Origin: Verrucomicrobiia bacterium
Lineage (GTDB): Bacteria; Verrucomicrobiota; Verrucomicrobiia; Limisphaerales; Pedosphaeraceae
DNA: 64,000 bases
Reading direction: 5' to 3'
Assembly (NCBI GenBank): GCA_036268055.1
Contig: DATAUW010000016.1
Coordinates: 1-64,000, forward strand
Positions 25,898-36,774 of this stretch are shown here, piece by piece. Below the pieces are notes generated by a model. The model made no database searches. It was not told the DNA's origin and was given only the letters and a program-made list of their open reading frames with translations. A program made the position numbers and the translations under genes. Position 1 is the stretch's first letter; the number at the start of each line of letters is the position of its first letter.

Positions 25898-26179
25898 TTA
25901 GTGGTAATCAACAATTTCAACGTCAAATGCATCGGCATCCTGCCATAGAAAACAAATCCGCCATTGATCATTTACTCGTATGCTGTGCTGCCCTTTTCGT
26001 TTTTCCTGCAAGGCTTCCAAGTGATTTCCATAAGGGGATCGCAAATCATTTAAGGTTCGTGCTTGATTTAACAAAAGCAGCTTGCGCCGCGCCGGCCGCT
26101 GAATTTGCGGTGGCAATCGCCGATATGATTGATCGTTGAAAAGCAATTCGGTCTCTTTGCAGGCGAAACTGCGTATCAT
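25898..26179 (-). CDS. higB: HigB family toxin (RelE-like mRNA endonuclease)
   Basis: A 93-residue toxin of the RelE/HigB fold, beginning MIRSFACKETELLFN, as in typical HigB. It contains GNHLEALQEKRKGQHSIRVN and the conserved end WRICFLWQDADAFDVEIVDYH, with the basic residues expected to cut ribosome-bound mRNA. Upstream in-frame starts at 26224 would lie across the promoter and are rejected. The ATG sits within 1-2 bases of the predicted transcript start. Followed directly by higA. Confidence 0.92.
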   Translation of the reverse strand: MIRSFACKETELLFNDQSYRRLPPQIQRPARRKLLLLNQARTLNDLRSPYGNHLEALQEKRKGQHSIRVNDQWRICFLWQDADAFDVEIVDYH

Positions 26180-26186
26180 TGCCACG

Positions 26187-26215
26187 ACTATAACGCTTAC
26201 CGTTATACCTGTCAA
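26187..26215 (-). promoter_or_regulatory. higBA promoter with overlapping perfect operator
   Basis: On the minus strand: TTGACA (26215-26210), a 17-base spacer, and TATAGT (26192-26187), close to the sigma-70 consensus. A perfect inverted repeat TATAACG-N5-CGTTATA (26189-26207) covers the spacer and the -10 element. This is where HigA would be expected to bind to repress. The predicted +1 (about 26180) coincides with the start codon. Confidence 0.8.
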
Positions 26216-26247
26216 TATTTCCATTCTTAGCGGGGTAGATTAATTTG

Positions 26248-26276
26248 GGCTCGCGAGTACGCACGCCCTCCCATAG
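26248..26276. repeat. BIME-like repeat, copy 2 (half-element)
   Basis: A 29-base copy of the GGCTCGCGAGTACGC..CGCCCTCCCATAG arm seen at 25551-25579, with one substitution (A for T near the middle). It lies in the spacer between higB and the HAD phosphatase gene, where it would be translated if an upstream start were used. Confidence 0.7.
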
Positions 26277-26289
26277 TATCTATCACCGC

Positions 26290-26874
26290 TTGAAAAATGA
26301 ATTGAGGCCGGCGTTGTTTTTGGATCGGGACGGGACGTTGATCCAGGAGAAGGATCATTTGCACAAGGTCGCGGACGTGCGCATTTTCATCGGTGCGGCA
26401 GAGGCGTTGCGGAAATTGCGGGACGCGGGGTTTCTGCTGTTCATCATCACAAACCAATCGGGAGTCGGGCGCGGTTATTTCACGATGGACGACGTGAATG
26501 CCGTGCATCGGCATATTGCGGAGGAAGTGGCGAAGGAGGGCGTGCGCTTCGAGAAATATTATGTCGCGCCGGAATTGCCGGGGCAGCCGACGCGCGGGCG
26601 CAAGCCGTTGCCGCAATATTTGTATGATGCGCGGGATGAATTTGGGTTGGACCTCGCGCGAAGTTATATGATCGGGGATAAATTGATTGATTTGCAATGC
26701 GGGTGGAATGCGGGCGTGCGGAAAAGCATTTTGGTGCGGACGGGTTATGGCGCGGTCCTGGAGAAAAAAACGGGCGAGGAATTAAAAGAGGCGTTGGTGG
26801 TGGAGGGAATTGTGGGGGCGGTGGAGTGGATTATGCAGGATTTTAAACGCGGAGGCGCGGAGGCGCGGAGGTAG
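26290..26874 (+). CDS. HAD-IIIA phosphatase (GmhB-like)
   Basis: About 194 residues. HAD motifs: LFLDRDGTLIQ (nucleophile Asp and acid Asp), FIITNQSGVGRGYF, and MIGDKLIDLQCGWNAG. This is the D-glycero-D-manno-heptose-1,7-bisphosphate phosphatase family, but the usual Cys-rich zinc loop is replaced by APELPGQPTRGRKP, so a histidinol-phosphatase-like or other sugar-phosphate role is possible. No ATG is present; TTG at 26290 or 26302 is likely, because an upstream TTG (26245) falls in a repeat. kdsB follows 63 bases downstream, supporting a lipopolysaccharide sugar role. Confidence 0.78.
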   Translation: MKNELRPALFLDRDGTLIQEKDHLHKVADVRIFIGAAEALRKLRDAGFLLFIITNQSGVGRGYFTMDDVNAVHRHIAEEVAKEGVRFEKYYVAPELPGQPTRGRKPLPQYLYDARDEFGLDLARSYMIGDKLIDLQCGWNAGVRKSILVRTGYGAVLEKKTGEELKEALVVEGIVGAVEWIMQDFKRGGAEARR

Positions 26875-26937
26875 CAGATGAATGGGAGTTTAAAATCTGT
26901 GTTTAACCTCGGCTTCATCTGTGGCTAAATGTCGGGG

Positions 26938-27678
26938 ATGAAAATTGTTGGCATTATTCCGGCCCGCTATGCTTCGACACGCTTTCCCGGCAAGCCGCTC
27001 GCGCTGATCGCGGGCAAGCCGCTCATCCAACACGTCGTCGAGCGCTGCCAGCTTGCGAAGTCGTTGAGCGAAGTCATCGTGGCGACGGACGATACGCGCA
27101 TCTGGGAAGTGGCGCAGGATTTTTGCCGGACAGAGATGACTTCGCCCGATCATCCGAGCGGCACGGATCGTTTGGCGGAAGTCGTGCGCGGCTGCGAGTG
27201 CGATGCCATCATCAACATCCAGGGCGACGAACCGCTGATTGATCCGACGGTCATTGACGCCGTGGCGGGCGCACTTTCCGCCAATGAAATGTCCACCGCC
27301 GCCACGCGCATCCACGAGACGGGCGAATACGACAATGCGAATGTCGTAAAAGTCGTTGTCAACGCCGCCGGTCGCGCTTTATATTTTTCCCGGCGCACGA
27401 TTCCGTATGTGCGTGATGCCGCCAGTCGTTCGGTTGCCGATCAACTGGCGGCCTTTCCAGTTTTGAAGCATATTGGCATCTACGGGTATCGGCGGGAGAC
27501 ATTGTTGAAGCTGGTGCAATGCCCGGTTTCGCCGCTCGAAAATGCGGAAAAGCTGGAGCAATTACGGGCGCTGGAAAACGGCATCGCGATTGCGGTCGTG
27601 CAGGTGAAATACGACAGCATCGGCGTGGATATGCCTGCGGACGTGGCGCGGGTGGAAGCGATTTTGAACAAGCGTTGA
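26938..27678 (+). CDS. kdsB: 3-deoxy-manno-octulosonate cytidylyltransferase
   Basis: KdsB activates KDO as CMP-KDO for lipid A core synthesis. About 246 residues, normal length. Motifs: [55 protein letters not shown] and [12 protein letters not shown]. The ATG at 26938 places the start at [10 protein letters not shown], typical of the family; an ATG at 26929 is also possible. It ends 2 bases before pyrG. Confidence 0.96.
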   Translation: MKIVGIIPARYASTRFPGKPLALIAGKPLIQHVVERCQLAKSLSEVIVATDDTRIWEVAQDFCRTEMTSPDHPSGTDRLAEVVRGCECDAIINIQGDEPLIDPTVIDAVAGALSANEMSTAATRIHETGEYDNANVVKVVVNAAGRALYFSRRTIPYVRDAASRSVADQLAAFPVLKHIGIYGYRRETLLKLVQCPVSPLENAEKLEQLRALENGIAIAVVQVKYDSIGVDMPADVARVEAILNKR

Positions 27679-27680
27679 CT

Positions 27681-29294
<1,614 letters not shown>

Positions 29295-29330
29295 TTCGGG
29301 ACCAGGGGAAAATCGGCGTCTAATCCTGAC

Positions 29331-30629
29331 ATGACAACCAGGGAGAGCTATTCGGACGCAATCAAGTTTCTCTACGATTTGCAGTTGTTCGGCACGGCGC
29401 TTGGGCTGGAGCGAGCGACGAAACTTGCGAAACTTGCGGGCGATCCGCAGCGGCATTTGCGCTTCATCCATGTCGCGGGCACGAATGGGAAAGGCTCGAC
29501 CTGCGCGATGCTCGAGAGCATTTACCGCCACGCCGGCTTGCGCGTGGGATTGTTCACGTCGCCGCATCTCGTGGCGTTTGGCGAACGCATCCAGGTCAAT
29601 CGCGAGATGATCAGTGAGGCGGACATCGTGCGATTGGTTGGCGAGATGAAGGCGCTGCTTGGGCAATTTGGCGCGGAGGAACATCCCACTTTTTTCGAAG
29701 TCGTCACCGTCATGGCGCTGAAATATTTTGCCGAGCAGAAATGCGATCTGGTGATTTGGGAAACCGGTTTGGGCGGGCGGCTCGATGCGACCAATATTGT
29801 GACACCGCTGGTCAGCGTTATCACGAACATCCAATTCGATCATCAGGCGTGGCTGGGCGATACGCTGGCGAAAATCGCGGCCGAAAAAGCGGGCATCATC
29901 AAGGCGCGTGTGCCGGTCGTGACGGCGGTGGATGAGCGCGAAGCCTTTCGGGTTTTGTTTGAAGTCGCGCGGCAAAATGAAGCGCCGTTCTGGCTGATCA
30001 CGTGGACGCAAAGCGAGTTTCCGCCATTGAGAGGTTTGGAGTTGCCGCTGCTGGGCGAGCATCAACGGTTGAACGCGGCAGTCGCGACCTACGCCGTGCG
30101 CGCGGTGGGAAATCGAATTGCGGTGAGCGACGATGACATTCGCGCGGGTCTGCTGGCGGTGCGATGGCCGGGGCGGTTGCAGTTGATTGAGCGCGCGGGC
30201 GGCAAAAAGTTTTTGCTGGATGGCGCGCATAACATCGGCGGCGCGGAATCATTGCGGATGGCGTTGCAAACTTATTTCGCAACGCAAAGTCCAACGCTCG
30301 TGCTCGGCATGCTGCGGGACAAAGATTGCCGGGAGGTTTGCAATATTCTCGTGCCGCTGGCGAAACGGATTTTGCTGGCGCCGGTGCGGAGCCAGCGCAC
30401 AGCGGCGGCCAATGAGTTGGCGAAAATGTGCCGTGAGGCAAATGCCTCAGCGGAAGTGATCGAAACGAATTCGCTGGCGGAGGCGTTGACGCTGGCGGAG
30501 CCGGATGAGTTTGTGGTGATCGCGGGTTCGCTTTATCTGATTGGCGAAGCGATGGAAATGTTTAAACTGGGGCCGTCCAAGTCCAGCGATGAGCGCGGCT
30601 TGAACGAATGGGGAACACGGGGGAACTGA
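29331..30629 (+). CDS. folC: Bifunctional folylpolyglutamate/dihydrofolate synthase
   Basis: Mur ligase family enzyme of 432 residues that adds glutamate to folates. It has FIHVAGTNGKGSTCAML (P-loop), TSPHLVAFGERIQVN, WETGLGGRLDATN and DGAHNIGGAESL. It follows pyrG by 36 bases on the same strand and is followed within 1 base by a lipoprotein gene, so the block kdsB-pyrG-folC-lipoprotein is probably one transcript. Confidence 0.95.
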   Translation: MTTRESYSDAIKFLYDLQLFGTALGLERATKLAKLAGDPQRHLRFIHVAGTNGKGSTCAMLESIYRHAGLRVGLFTSPHLVAFGERIQVNREMISEADIVRLVGEMKALLGQFGAEEHPTFFEVVTVMALKYFAEQKCDLVIWETGLGGRLDATNIVTPLVSVITNIQFDHQAWLGDTLAKIAAEKAGIIKARVPVVTAVDEREAFRVLFEVARQNEAPFWLITWTQSEFPPLRGLELPLLGEHQRLNAAVATYAVRAVGNRIAVSDDDIRAGLLAVRWPGRLQLIERAGGKKFLLDGAHNIGGAESLRMALQTYFATQSPTLVLGMLRDKDCREVCNILVPLAKRILLAPVRSQRTAAANELAKMCREANASAEVIETNSLAEALTLAEPDEFVVIAGSLYLIGEAMEMFKLGPSKSSDERGLNEWGTRGN

Positions 30630-30630
30630 T

Positions 30631-32793
30631 ATGAAAATATATAAATTATTAAATTCAGGCTCGCTGCTCGCCGCGGTAGTTGTATTGGGCGGTTGCGCGG
30701 GCCATATAACAGAAAGATCCATGCCCGCACTTCTTTATCCGGTCACCGCCCGCACCAATCAGGTGGATAATTATCACGGCACACTCGTGGCCGATCCGTA
30801 TCGCTGGCTCGAGGACGACAATGCCGAAGCCACCAAAGCGTGGGTCGAGGCCGAGAACAAAGTGACGTTCGACTTCCTCGGAAAAATTCCCCAGCGCGCC
30901 GCGATCAAGCAGCGGCTTACGCAACTTTGGAATTATGAACGCTTCGGCGTGCCGATGAAACAGGGCGGACGCTATTTCATCACGCGCAACAACGGCCTGC
31001 AAAATCAGGCGGTGCTTTATACGATGACCTCGCTGGAGGCCGCGCCGGTTTTGTTGCTCGATCCGAACACGCTTTCCACCGATGGAACCGTATCGCTGGC
31101 CGGTTACTCAATCAGCGACGATGGGAACCTGATGGCTTACGGGCTGGCGCGCGCGGGTTCGGATTGGGAGGAGTGGCACGTGCGCGACGTGCGGACGGGG
31201 CAGGATTTGAAGGACGAAATTCATTGGGTGAAATTTTCCGGCGCTTCGTGGCGGAAGGACGGCGAGGGATTTTATTACAGCCGTTACGACGAACCGGCGG
31301 CGGGCAACGCGCTCAAGGGCGTGAACTATTTTCACAAACTTTATTACCATCGCCTTGGCACGCCGCAAGCGGATGATCATTTGATCTACCAGCGCCCGGA
31401 TCACAAGGATTGGAATTTCAATGGCGGCGTCACCGATGACGGGCACTATCTGATCATTGACGCGTCGGAAGGCACGGACACGCGCAACCGGGTTTTTTAT
31501 CTCGACCTGCAAAAACCGGGGAGCGAAGTCGTCGAGTTGTTGAACGAATTCGATGCGGCGTATCACTTCGTAGATAACGTCGGCACGGTTTTCTATTTCA
31601 ACACGGACTTGAACGCGCCGCGCGGTCGCATCATCGCGATTGATATTGCGCAACCGGAGCGGGTGAACTGGCGGGAACTCGTGCCGCAATCGCCGGACCG
31701 GCTGGAAGGCGTGTCGCTGGTGGACGATCAATTTATCGCGACGTATCTGAAGGATGCACGGTCGGAGGTGAAAATTTTCAAACGTGATGGCGCGTTTATT
31801 CGCACGGTGGATTTGCCGGGGCTGGGAACAGTCGGCGGTTTTGGCGGCAAGCGCGGCGACACGGAAACTTTTTACGCTTTCACGAGTTTCACGACGCCCA
31901 CGAGCATTTACCGGTATGATTTGACCGAGGAAAAAAGCTCGATCTTCAAGCAGCCGCACGTGGCGTTCTCGCCGGACGATTATGAGACGAAACAAATTTT
32001 TTATCACAGCAAAGACGGCACGCGCGTGCCGATGTTCATCACTTACAAAAAAGGACTGAAGCTGGACGGAAAAAATCCGACGTATCTTTATGGGTACGGC
32101 GGTTTCGACATCAGCATCACGCCGAGCTTCAGCCCGGCGACTCTCGATTGGATGGAGATGGGCGGCGTGTTTGCGGTGGCGAATATTCGCGGCGGCGGCG
32201 AATACGGCGAAGAGTGGCATCACGGCGGGATGAAATTGAAGAAGCAAAATGTGTTCGATGATTTCATCGCGGCGGCGGAATGGCTGATCGCGAATCATTA
32301 CACGGAGACGCCCAAGCTGGCGATTGGCGGCGGGAGCAACGGCGGGTTGCTGGTGGGCGCGTGCCTGACGCAGCGGCCGGATTTATACGGCGCGGCGCTG
32401 CCTTCGGTGGGCGTGATGGACATGCTGCGGTTTCATAAATTCACGATCGGCTGGGCGTGGACTTCGGATTATGGGTCGTCGGACGACCCGGAATATTTTA
32501 AGACGTTGTATGCGTATTCGCCGCTGCATCACATCAAGCCGGGCACAAAATATCCGGCGACGTTGATCACGACGGGCGACCATGACGATCGCGTGGTGCC
32601 GGCGCATAGTTTTAAATTCGCGGCGACGTTGCAGGCGGCGCAGTCGGGCCCAAAACCGATTTTGATCCGCATCGAAACGCGGGCGGGACATGGCGCGGGA
32701 AAACCGACTTCAAAAGTGATCGAGGAATCGGCGGACAAGTGGGCGTTCCTGGTGGAGGAGCTTCACATGCACCCGGAAAATCTGGCGAAATGA
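30631..32793 (+). CDS. Prolyl oligopeptidase family lipoprotein
   Basis: A 720-residue S9A peptidase with a lipoprotein signal: LGGC at residues 19-22 places Cys22 as the lipid-anchored residue. The N-terminal part (DPYRWLEDDNAEATKAWVEAEN) is the usual start of prolyl oligopeptidase, followed by a beta-propeller and an alpha/beta hydrolase domain. The triad is Ser in GGGSNGGLLVGAC (about 568), Asp in GDHDDRVVP (about 651) and His in RAGHGAGKP (about 685). It probably degrades proline-containing peptides in the periplasm. Confidence 0.95.
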   Translation: MKIYKLLNSGSLLAAVVVLGGCAGHITERSMPALLYPVTARTNQVDNYHGTLVADPYRWLEDDNAEATKAWVEAENKVTFDFLGKIPQRAAIKQRLTQLWNYERFGVPMKQGGRYFITRNNGLQNQAVLYTMTSLEAAPVLLLDPNTLSTDGTVSLAGYSISDDGNLMAYGLARAGSDWEEWHVRDVRTGQDLKDEIHWVKFSGASWRKDGEGFYYSRYDEPAAGNALKGVNYFHKLYYHRLGTPQADDHLIYQRPDHKDWNFNGGVTDDGHYLIIDASEGTDTRNRVFYLDLQKPGSEVVELLNEFDAAYHFVDNVGTVFYFNTDLNAPRGRIIAIDIAQPERVNWRELVPQSPDRLEGVSLVDDQFIATYLKDARSEVKIFKRDGAFIRTVDLPGLGTVGGFGGKRGDTETFYAFTSFTTPTSIYRYDLTEEKSSIFKQPHVAFSPDDYETKQIFYHSKDGTRVPMFITYKKGLKLDGKNPTYLYGYGGFDISITPSFSPATLDWMEMGGVFAVANIRGGGEYGEEWHHGGMKLKKQNVFDDFIAAAEWLIANHYTETPKLAIGGGSNGGLLVGACLTQRPDLYGAALPSVGVMDMLRFHKFTIGWAWTSDYGSSDDPEYFKTLYAYSPLHHIKPGTKYPATLITTGDHDDRVVPAHSFKFAATLQAAQSGPKPILIRIETRAGHGAGKPTSKVIEESADKWAFLVEELHMHPENLAK

Positions 32794-33455
32794 GTCCGGT
32801 GACGGAAGTGAGGGCGGTGACGTTTGACGCGGGCGGGACGCTGATCCAGCCGTGGCCATCGGTCGGGCATGTTTATGCGGAAATCGCGGCGCGGCATGGG
32901 CATAAGTTTCCGGGGGCGTTGTTGGATCAGCGATTCGCGAAGGTGTGGCGCGGGTTGAAAAATTTCAATCATGGCCGTGACGAATGGGCGGCGCTGGTGG
33001 ACCAGACGTTTTCGGGTTTGCTGGAGCCGTTGCCGAGCGAGACTTTTTTTTCGGAGTTGTATGATCGTTTTGCCGAGGCGGAAGCGTGGCGGATTTTTGA
33101 CGATGCGAAACCGGCGCTCGACGCACTGGCGGCGCGAGGAATCGCACTGGCGATCATTTCGAATTGGGATGAGCGTTTGCGGCCATTGCTGGATAAGTTA
33201 AAACTCGCGAAATATTTTGATACAATCGTCATTTCGGCGGAGATCGGTTTTCCGAAACCTTCACCGGTGATTTTTGAGCATACGGCGAAGAAGCTGGGGC
33301 TGGCGCCGGAATTTATTTTGCACGTGGGAGACAGTTGCGAACACGACAAGGACGGAGCGGTGGCGTCGGGTTACCAGTATCGCGTGATTGACCGGCAACT
33401 GGAAGACCCGCGCGAGGGACATATCAAATCGCTGGCGGAGCTTTGGGAGGTTTAG
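32790..33455 (+). CDS. HAD superfamily hydrolase (subfamily IA)
   Basis: A 221-residue HAD hydrolase. VTFDAGGTLIQP replaces the usual DxDGTL with D-A-G, the second Asp being absent, as in HDHD3-like members; IISNWDERL is motif II, and GFPKPSPVIFEHTAKKLG and LHVGDSCEHDKDGAVASG are motifs III and IV. The start ATG overlaps the stop of the oligopeptidase gene (ATGA), so the longer upstream frame from 32739 is rejected. Substrate is unknown. Confidence 0.88.
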   Translation: MSPVTEVRAVTFDAGGTLIQPWPSVGHVYAEIAARHGHKFPGALLDQRFAKVWRGLKNFNHGRDEWAALVDQTFSGLLEPLPSETFFSELYDRFAEAEAWRIFDDAKPALDALAARGIALAIISNWDERLRPLLDKLKLAKYFDTIVISAEIGFPKPSPVIFEHTAKKLGLAPEFILHVGDSCEHDKDGAVASGYQYRVIDRQLEDPREGHIKSLAELWEV

Positions 33456-33620
33456 GGAGACGCTGAGAAAGCCGAGTGTCAATTTCAATTTTTAAGGCTG
33501 GAAGAAAATCTGTTCGGTATCAGTTGCACGTGCAGATTCTGCACTGGGTTTGACATCCGGAGTCAGGCTCGTCTTGAATTTTTCATTGTCCGTTGCCACA
33601 GCCCGTGTTATCGGACGGAC

Positions 33621-34340
33621 ATGAAAGTTTCACAAGAAACCATCATCAAGGGCCGTGCAAAATTCTCCCGAGGAAGGTCGTCGTTCGTGGTGATTTTCGG
33701 GGTGATGCTGGTGGTCTTCGGTGTGATTTTGATCACGATTGGCCACGACGTTGTCGGGCAAAGATCGTATGATATGCCTTGGAAGGCGTCGCGCAGCGTT
33801 TTCGCTGGGCTCGGCACTATCCAGTCAACAAGCGGAGTCGCACACTTTCAGAGCAGCAACGCGGTGCGCATGGGCGTGGGTTTTGCGCTGTTTGGAGCGT
33901 TGCTGGCGCTTTGGGGGGTAATAGTTCTCTGGGACGTGTTCCGTCCGTCGAGGCCGGAGGTAGAAAAAACTGCAAGGCCGCAGGGCGCCGGTTTGGTACT
34001 GGGCATTGCCTCGCTCATCATGCTCGTGGCGGCTCAAGCGTGTTTTTTTCCAGTGTGGCAGACCGAGGGGCTTGTGTTCTGGTGCATAGTTGTGGGAATG
34101 CCAGTGATTACCGGATTGTTCAAGCGAGCGGGAAAAACCGGATGGGGAGGGCGGCTATTTATCGCGTTGGTTGTCCTCGCGGTCCTGATCCCCGCTCCGA
34201 GAATATCATTTGCGGTTGTGACGGGCATTTTCGGCAGCCTTTTTTGCATCGCGCATCTTATGTTTCTTTTCCCTGACTTTTGTTCGGAAGAAGACCGTCC
34301 ATCGGGCCATAACTGTTCATCTGGTGCGACGCTGCTGTAA
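33621..34340 (+). CDS. Polytopic membrane protein of unknown function
   Basis: A 239-residue protein with about six hydrophobic segments (about 23-42, 88-105, 127-145, 150-165, 178-195, 198-215). I do not recognise the family. The hydrophilic N-terminus (SQETIIKGRAKFSRGRSS) is likely cytoplasmic. It stands alone between the HAD gene and a convergent small gene. Confidence 0.6.
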   Translation: MKVSQETIIKGRAKFSRGRSSFVVIFGVMLVVFGVILITIGHDVVGQRSYDMPWKASRSVFAGLGTIQSTSGVAHFQSSNAVRMGVGFALFGALLALWGVIVLWDVFRPSRPEVEKTARPQGAGLVLGIASLIMLVAAQACFFPVWQTEGLVFWCIVVGMPVITGLFKRAGKTGWGGRLFIALVVLAVLIPAPRISFAVVTGIFGSLFCIAHLMFLFPDFCSEEDRPSGHNCSSGATLL

Positions 34341-34373
34341 TCGCGAGCAGCAGCCTATCTAAAAACGGGGCGA

Positions 34374-34808
34374 TCAAGCCGCGTTTCTGCCGGCTATCGC
34401 TGTGCCGATGGCGAGGTCAAATGCCTTCGCCTCCGTGTAGATGAACATTTTCTCTTCCACCTCGGCAAAGCGCCGGACGAAACTTGCTGTCAGACGAATA
34501 AAGCGGGAACCGCACAATATGTGAACGGCGTCCAGCTTCGTGCGATTCTCCTGTATCCAATATGCCCACGTGGCGCTGACTTCCACGGACGCTCCAGGCA
34601 CTTTTCGACCGTCCACGAACAAGGTCATTGAGTCCCGTTGGGCCAAGTATTCGGAAAGAGCTTTTACCGGGGCATCGCCGAATTCGCCGACATCATGCCC
34701 ATGAAAAGTAGCGAGGCAAACACCGAGCGTGGGAAAGGTGATGCGCAGCTTACAATGAATGCCCTCAAAGACTAATTGCTCGCGCTCATCATTTGAGAGA
34801 ACAGTCAT
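34374..34808 (-). CDS. Unrecognised small soluble protein
   Basis: A 144-residue protein with no signal peptide or membrane helix. The middle (MTLFVDGRKVPGASVEVSATWAYWI) and later part (AVHILCGSRFIRLTASFVRR) alternate strands and helices in a way that loosely recalls STAS or SpoIIAA-like folds, but no clear motif is present. It converges on the membrane protein gene. The gap upstream (34809-35057) holds a repeat of the 25.5 kb type. Confidence 0.55.
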   Translation of the reverse strand: MTVLSNDEREQLVFEGIHCKLRITFPTLGVCLATFHGHDVGEFGDAPVKALSEYLAQRDSMTLFVDGRKVPGASVEVSATWAYWIQENRTKLDAVHILCGSRFIRLTASFVRRFAEVEEKMFIYTEAKAFDLAIGTAIAGRNAA

Positions 34809-35013
34809 GGGGAATACACTTTCATAATCGGCTTAGCAGTTCAATCTTGCTTTGGCGAAATGTTTTTGGGGATTAGATTTTGGAAAAATCGCGGCGTGAA
34901 TTAAAAAGCCAGGCTCCTCCTCACCCCGGCCCTCTCCTCCAATTCGCGGAGGCGAGGGAATGAATGGCTTTAGGTTTGGTTATGCGGCGGGTGCGGGTGG
35001 CTGCGCTTTTTTA

Positions 35014-35044
35014 GTCACGGCTCGCGAGTACGCTCGCCCTCCCA
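35014..35044. repeat. BIME-like repeat, copy 3
   Basis: A 31-base copy identical to 25546-25576 (GTCACGGCTCGCGAGTACGC...). It lies just past the end of the Gfo/Idh/MocA gene. A purine-pyrimidine segment upstream (34912-34962, CCTCACCCC..CCTCTCC) resembles the Ct-rich repeat at 43.5 kb. Confidence 0.75.
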
Positions 35045-35057
35045 GTATAGTTTTTGA

Positions 35058-36404
35058 TCAGACGGTGGTGACTTCGGGGTGTTGCCAGGGGGCGCGGTAG
35101 GGGCGGCGGAGGAGTTGGTTGGCGTCGTCGTCGTTGAGAATTTTGCCGGTGGTGGCGTCCCACGCGAGGGTGCGGTTGAGCTTCATGGAAAGATTGGCGA
35201 GGATGCAGGTGGCGCTGGAGATGTAGCCTTCCTCGATGTCCGCGACGGGGCGTCCGCGGGTGGCGATGCAACTCAGCAAATCTTTCATGTGATAGCGAAC
35301 GGCGGGGGCGACGTGTTTCTCCAAATCCTTTTCGGTTTTGTCTTCGGGATATTGTTCCAACTCGAACGTGACGTCTTTGTGAATGGTTTCGCCGCCGTTG
35401 TGGGGGATGAAATCATAACTCCACACGCTGGTTTTTAAGGTGCCTTTGTCGCCGTAGAAAATTGCGGCCCACGGATATTTGGGATCGGGCGCTTCGCCCC
35501 AGGTGCGGTGCTGCCAGACCATTTGCAGGTCGCCGTAATCGAAGGTGGCGGTTTGGGTATCGGCGATGTTGGCCTTGCTGGCTTTGCTCATGATGATGCC
35601 GCCGGAGGAACTGACGGTCTTCGGCCAGCCGAGGTCGAGCATCCAGCGGGCGAGGTCGAGCATGTGGACGCACATATCGCCGACGGTTCCGTTGCCGTAT
35701 TCCATGAATTGCCGCCAGTTGCGCGGATGGATCATGCGGTTGAACGGGCGCATGGGGGCGGGGCCGGTCCACATTTCGTAATTCAAATAATCGGGCGGGG
35801 CGATGTCGGGCGGGTTGTCGTTCGGATTTTTGCCGTAGTAACAGCAGAGTTCGACGTGGCCGATTTTTCCGAGTTTGCCGGTCTTGATGATGTTCTCGCG
35901 CGCCTCGATCAAGTGGGGTGTGCTGCGGCGTTGCGTGCCGACCTGGACGACGCGGCCGTGTTTACGCGCGGCGGCGAGCATGGCCTGGCCTTCGACGATG
36001 TCCGCGCTGACGGGTTTTTGAACGTAAATATCCGCGCCGGATTGAACGGCGGCGATCATCGCGAGGGCGTGCCAGTGGTCGGGCGTGCCGATGAGGACGA
36101 CGTCGAGATCTTTTTCGCGGAGCATGTCGCGGTAATCGCCGTAGGTTCGCGGTTTCTTTTTTGAAAGCTGGCGTGAGGCGACGAGGTCGGCGGCGTTGCC
36201 GAGCATTTGGGAATCCACGTCGCAGAGGGAAACGACTTCGACGGGGGCGACCTGGATGAGGCGCAGGAGATCAATTTTGCCATACCAGCCGCAGCCGATG
36301 AGGCCGACGCGTTTTTTCTGATCGGCGAAGTCAGCGGCGTAATTGGTGAGGGTGGAAAGCGCGAGGCCGGCCGCGCCTGCCTGGAGGAATTTTCGCCGGT
36401 TCAT
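35058..36404 (-). CDS. Tat-exported Gfo/Idh/MocA family oxidoreductase
   Basis: A 448-residue protein with a twin-arginine signal (NRRKFLQAGAAGLALSTL) followed by a Rossmann domain (KRVGLIGCGWYGKIDLLR). The family motif usually read EKP is VQKPVSADIVEGQAM here. The C-terminal part contains YYGKNPNDNPPDIAPPDYLNYEMWTGPA, typical of a large Verrucomicrobia/Planctomycetes group of secreted family members that act on sugars or sugar derivatives. NAD is thought to be loaded before export. It stands alone on the minus strand. Confidence 0.93.
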   Translation of the reverse strand: MNRRKFLQAGAAGLALSTLTNYAADFADQKKRVGLIGCGWYGKIDLLRLIQVAPVEVVSLCDVDSQMLGNAADLVASRQLSKKKPRTYGDYRDMLREKDLDVVLIGTPDHWHALAMIAAVQSGADIYVQKPVSADIVEGQAMLAAARKHGRVVQVGTQRRSTPHLIEARENIIKTGKLGKIGHVELCCYYGKNPNDNPPDIAPPDYLNYEMWTGPAPMRPFNRMIHPRNWRQFMEYGNGTVGDMCVHMLDLARWMLDLGWPKTVSSSGGIIMSKASKANIADTQTATFDYGDLQMVWQHRTWGEAPDPKYPWAAIFYGDKGTLKTSVWSYDFIPHNGGETIHKDVTFELEQYPEDKTEKDLEKHVAPAVRYHMKDLLSCIATRGRPVADIEEGYISSATCILANLSMKLNRTLAWDATTGKILNDDDANQLLRRPYRAPWQHPEVTTV

Positions 36405-36774
36405 GGAGGGAGTGTGAAATGGGTGGGGAAGTTCGTCAAGGGTTGGGAAGTGTGGAGTGCGGAGTGCGGAGTGCGGAATTGGGGATGGTGTGTGTGGAAG
36501 TTGGGATTGAGGGCGTACGCGACGGGGTGATGTGCGGGTTTGCCTCGCTGCGCTCGGATAGTTTTTTTGCGCGGAGGGTGAAATCCCTCGGCTGACGCCG
36601 AGGGTTAATGAGAAGCGGTGGGTTTGGCGGGTCTATGGACAGGTTGTGAGCGGCAATCTTTTTTTGAGTTGCTGCGGGTCGCAGACCCGCGGTCCGCAGG
36701 GAAAGGTTGTAGTTGTGTCTTGAAACGGCGGGGGGATTGGGCGCAGGATGAGGGTTTATCACGGTGAATTTTTT
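36405..36774. repeat. Repeat-bearing gap with covarying hairpins
   Basis: No gene is supported. It holds a heptamer repeated three times (GAGTGCG, 36455-36475); an 8-base hairpin CCCTCGGC-TGAC-GCCGAGGG (36585-36604) followed by TTAATGAGAAGCGGTGG (36605-36621); and a 7-base hairpin GCGGGTC-GCA-GACCCGC (36674-36690). The tail TTAATGAGAAGCG also follows a hairpin at 40803-40839 and an imperfect one near 41055-41091. Confidence 0.75.
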
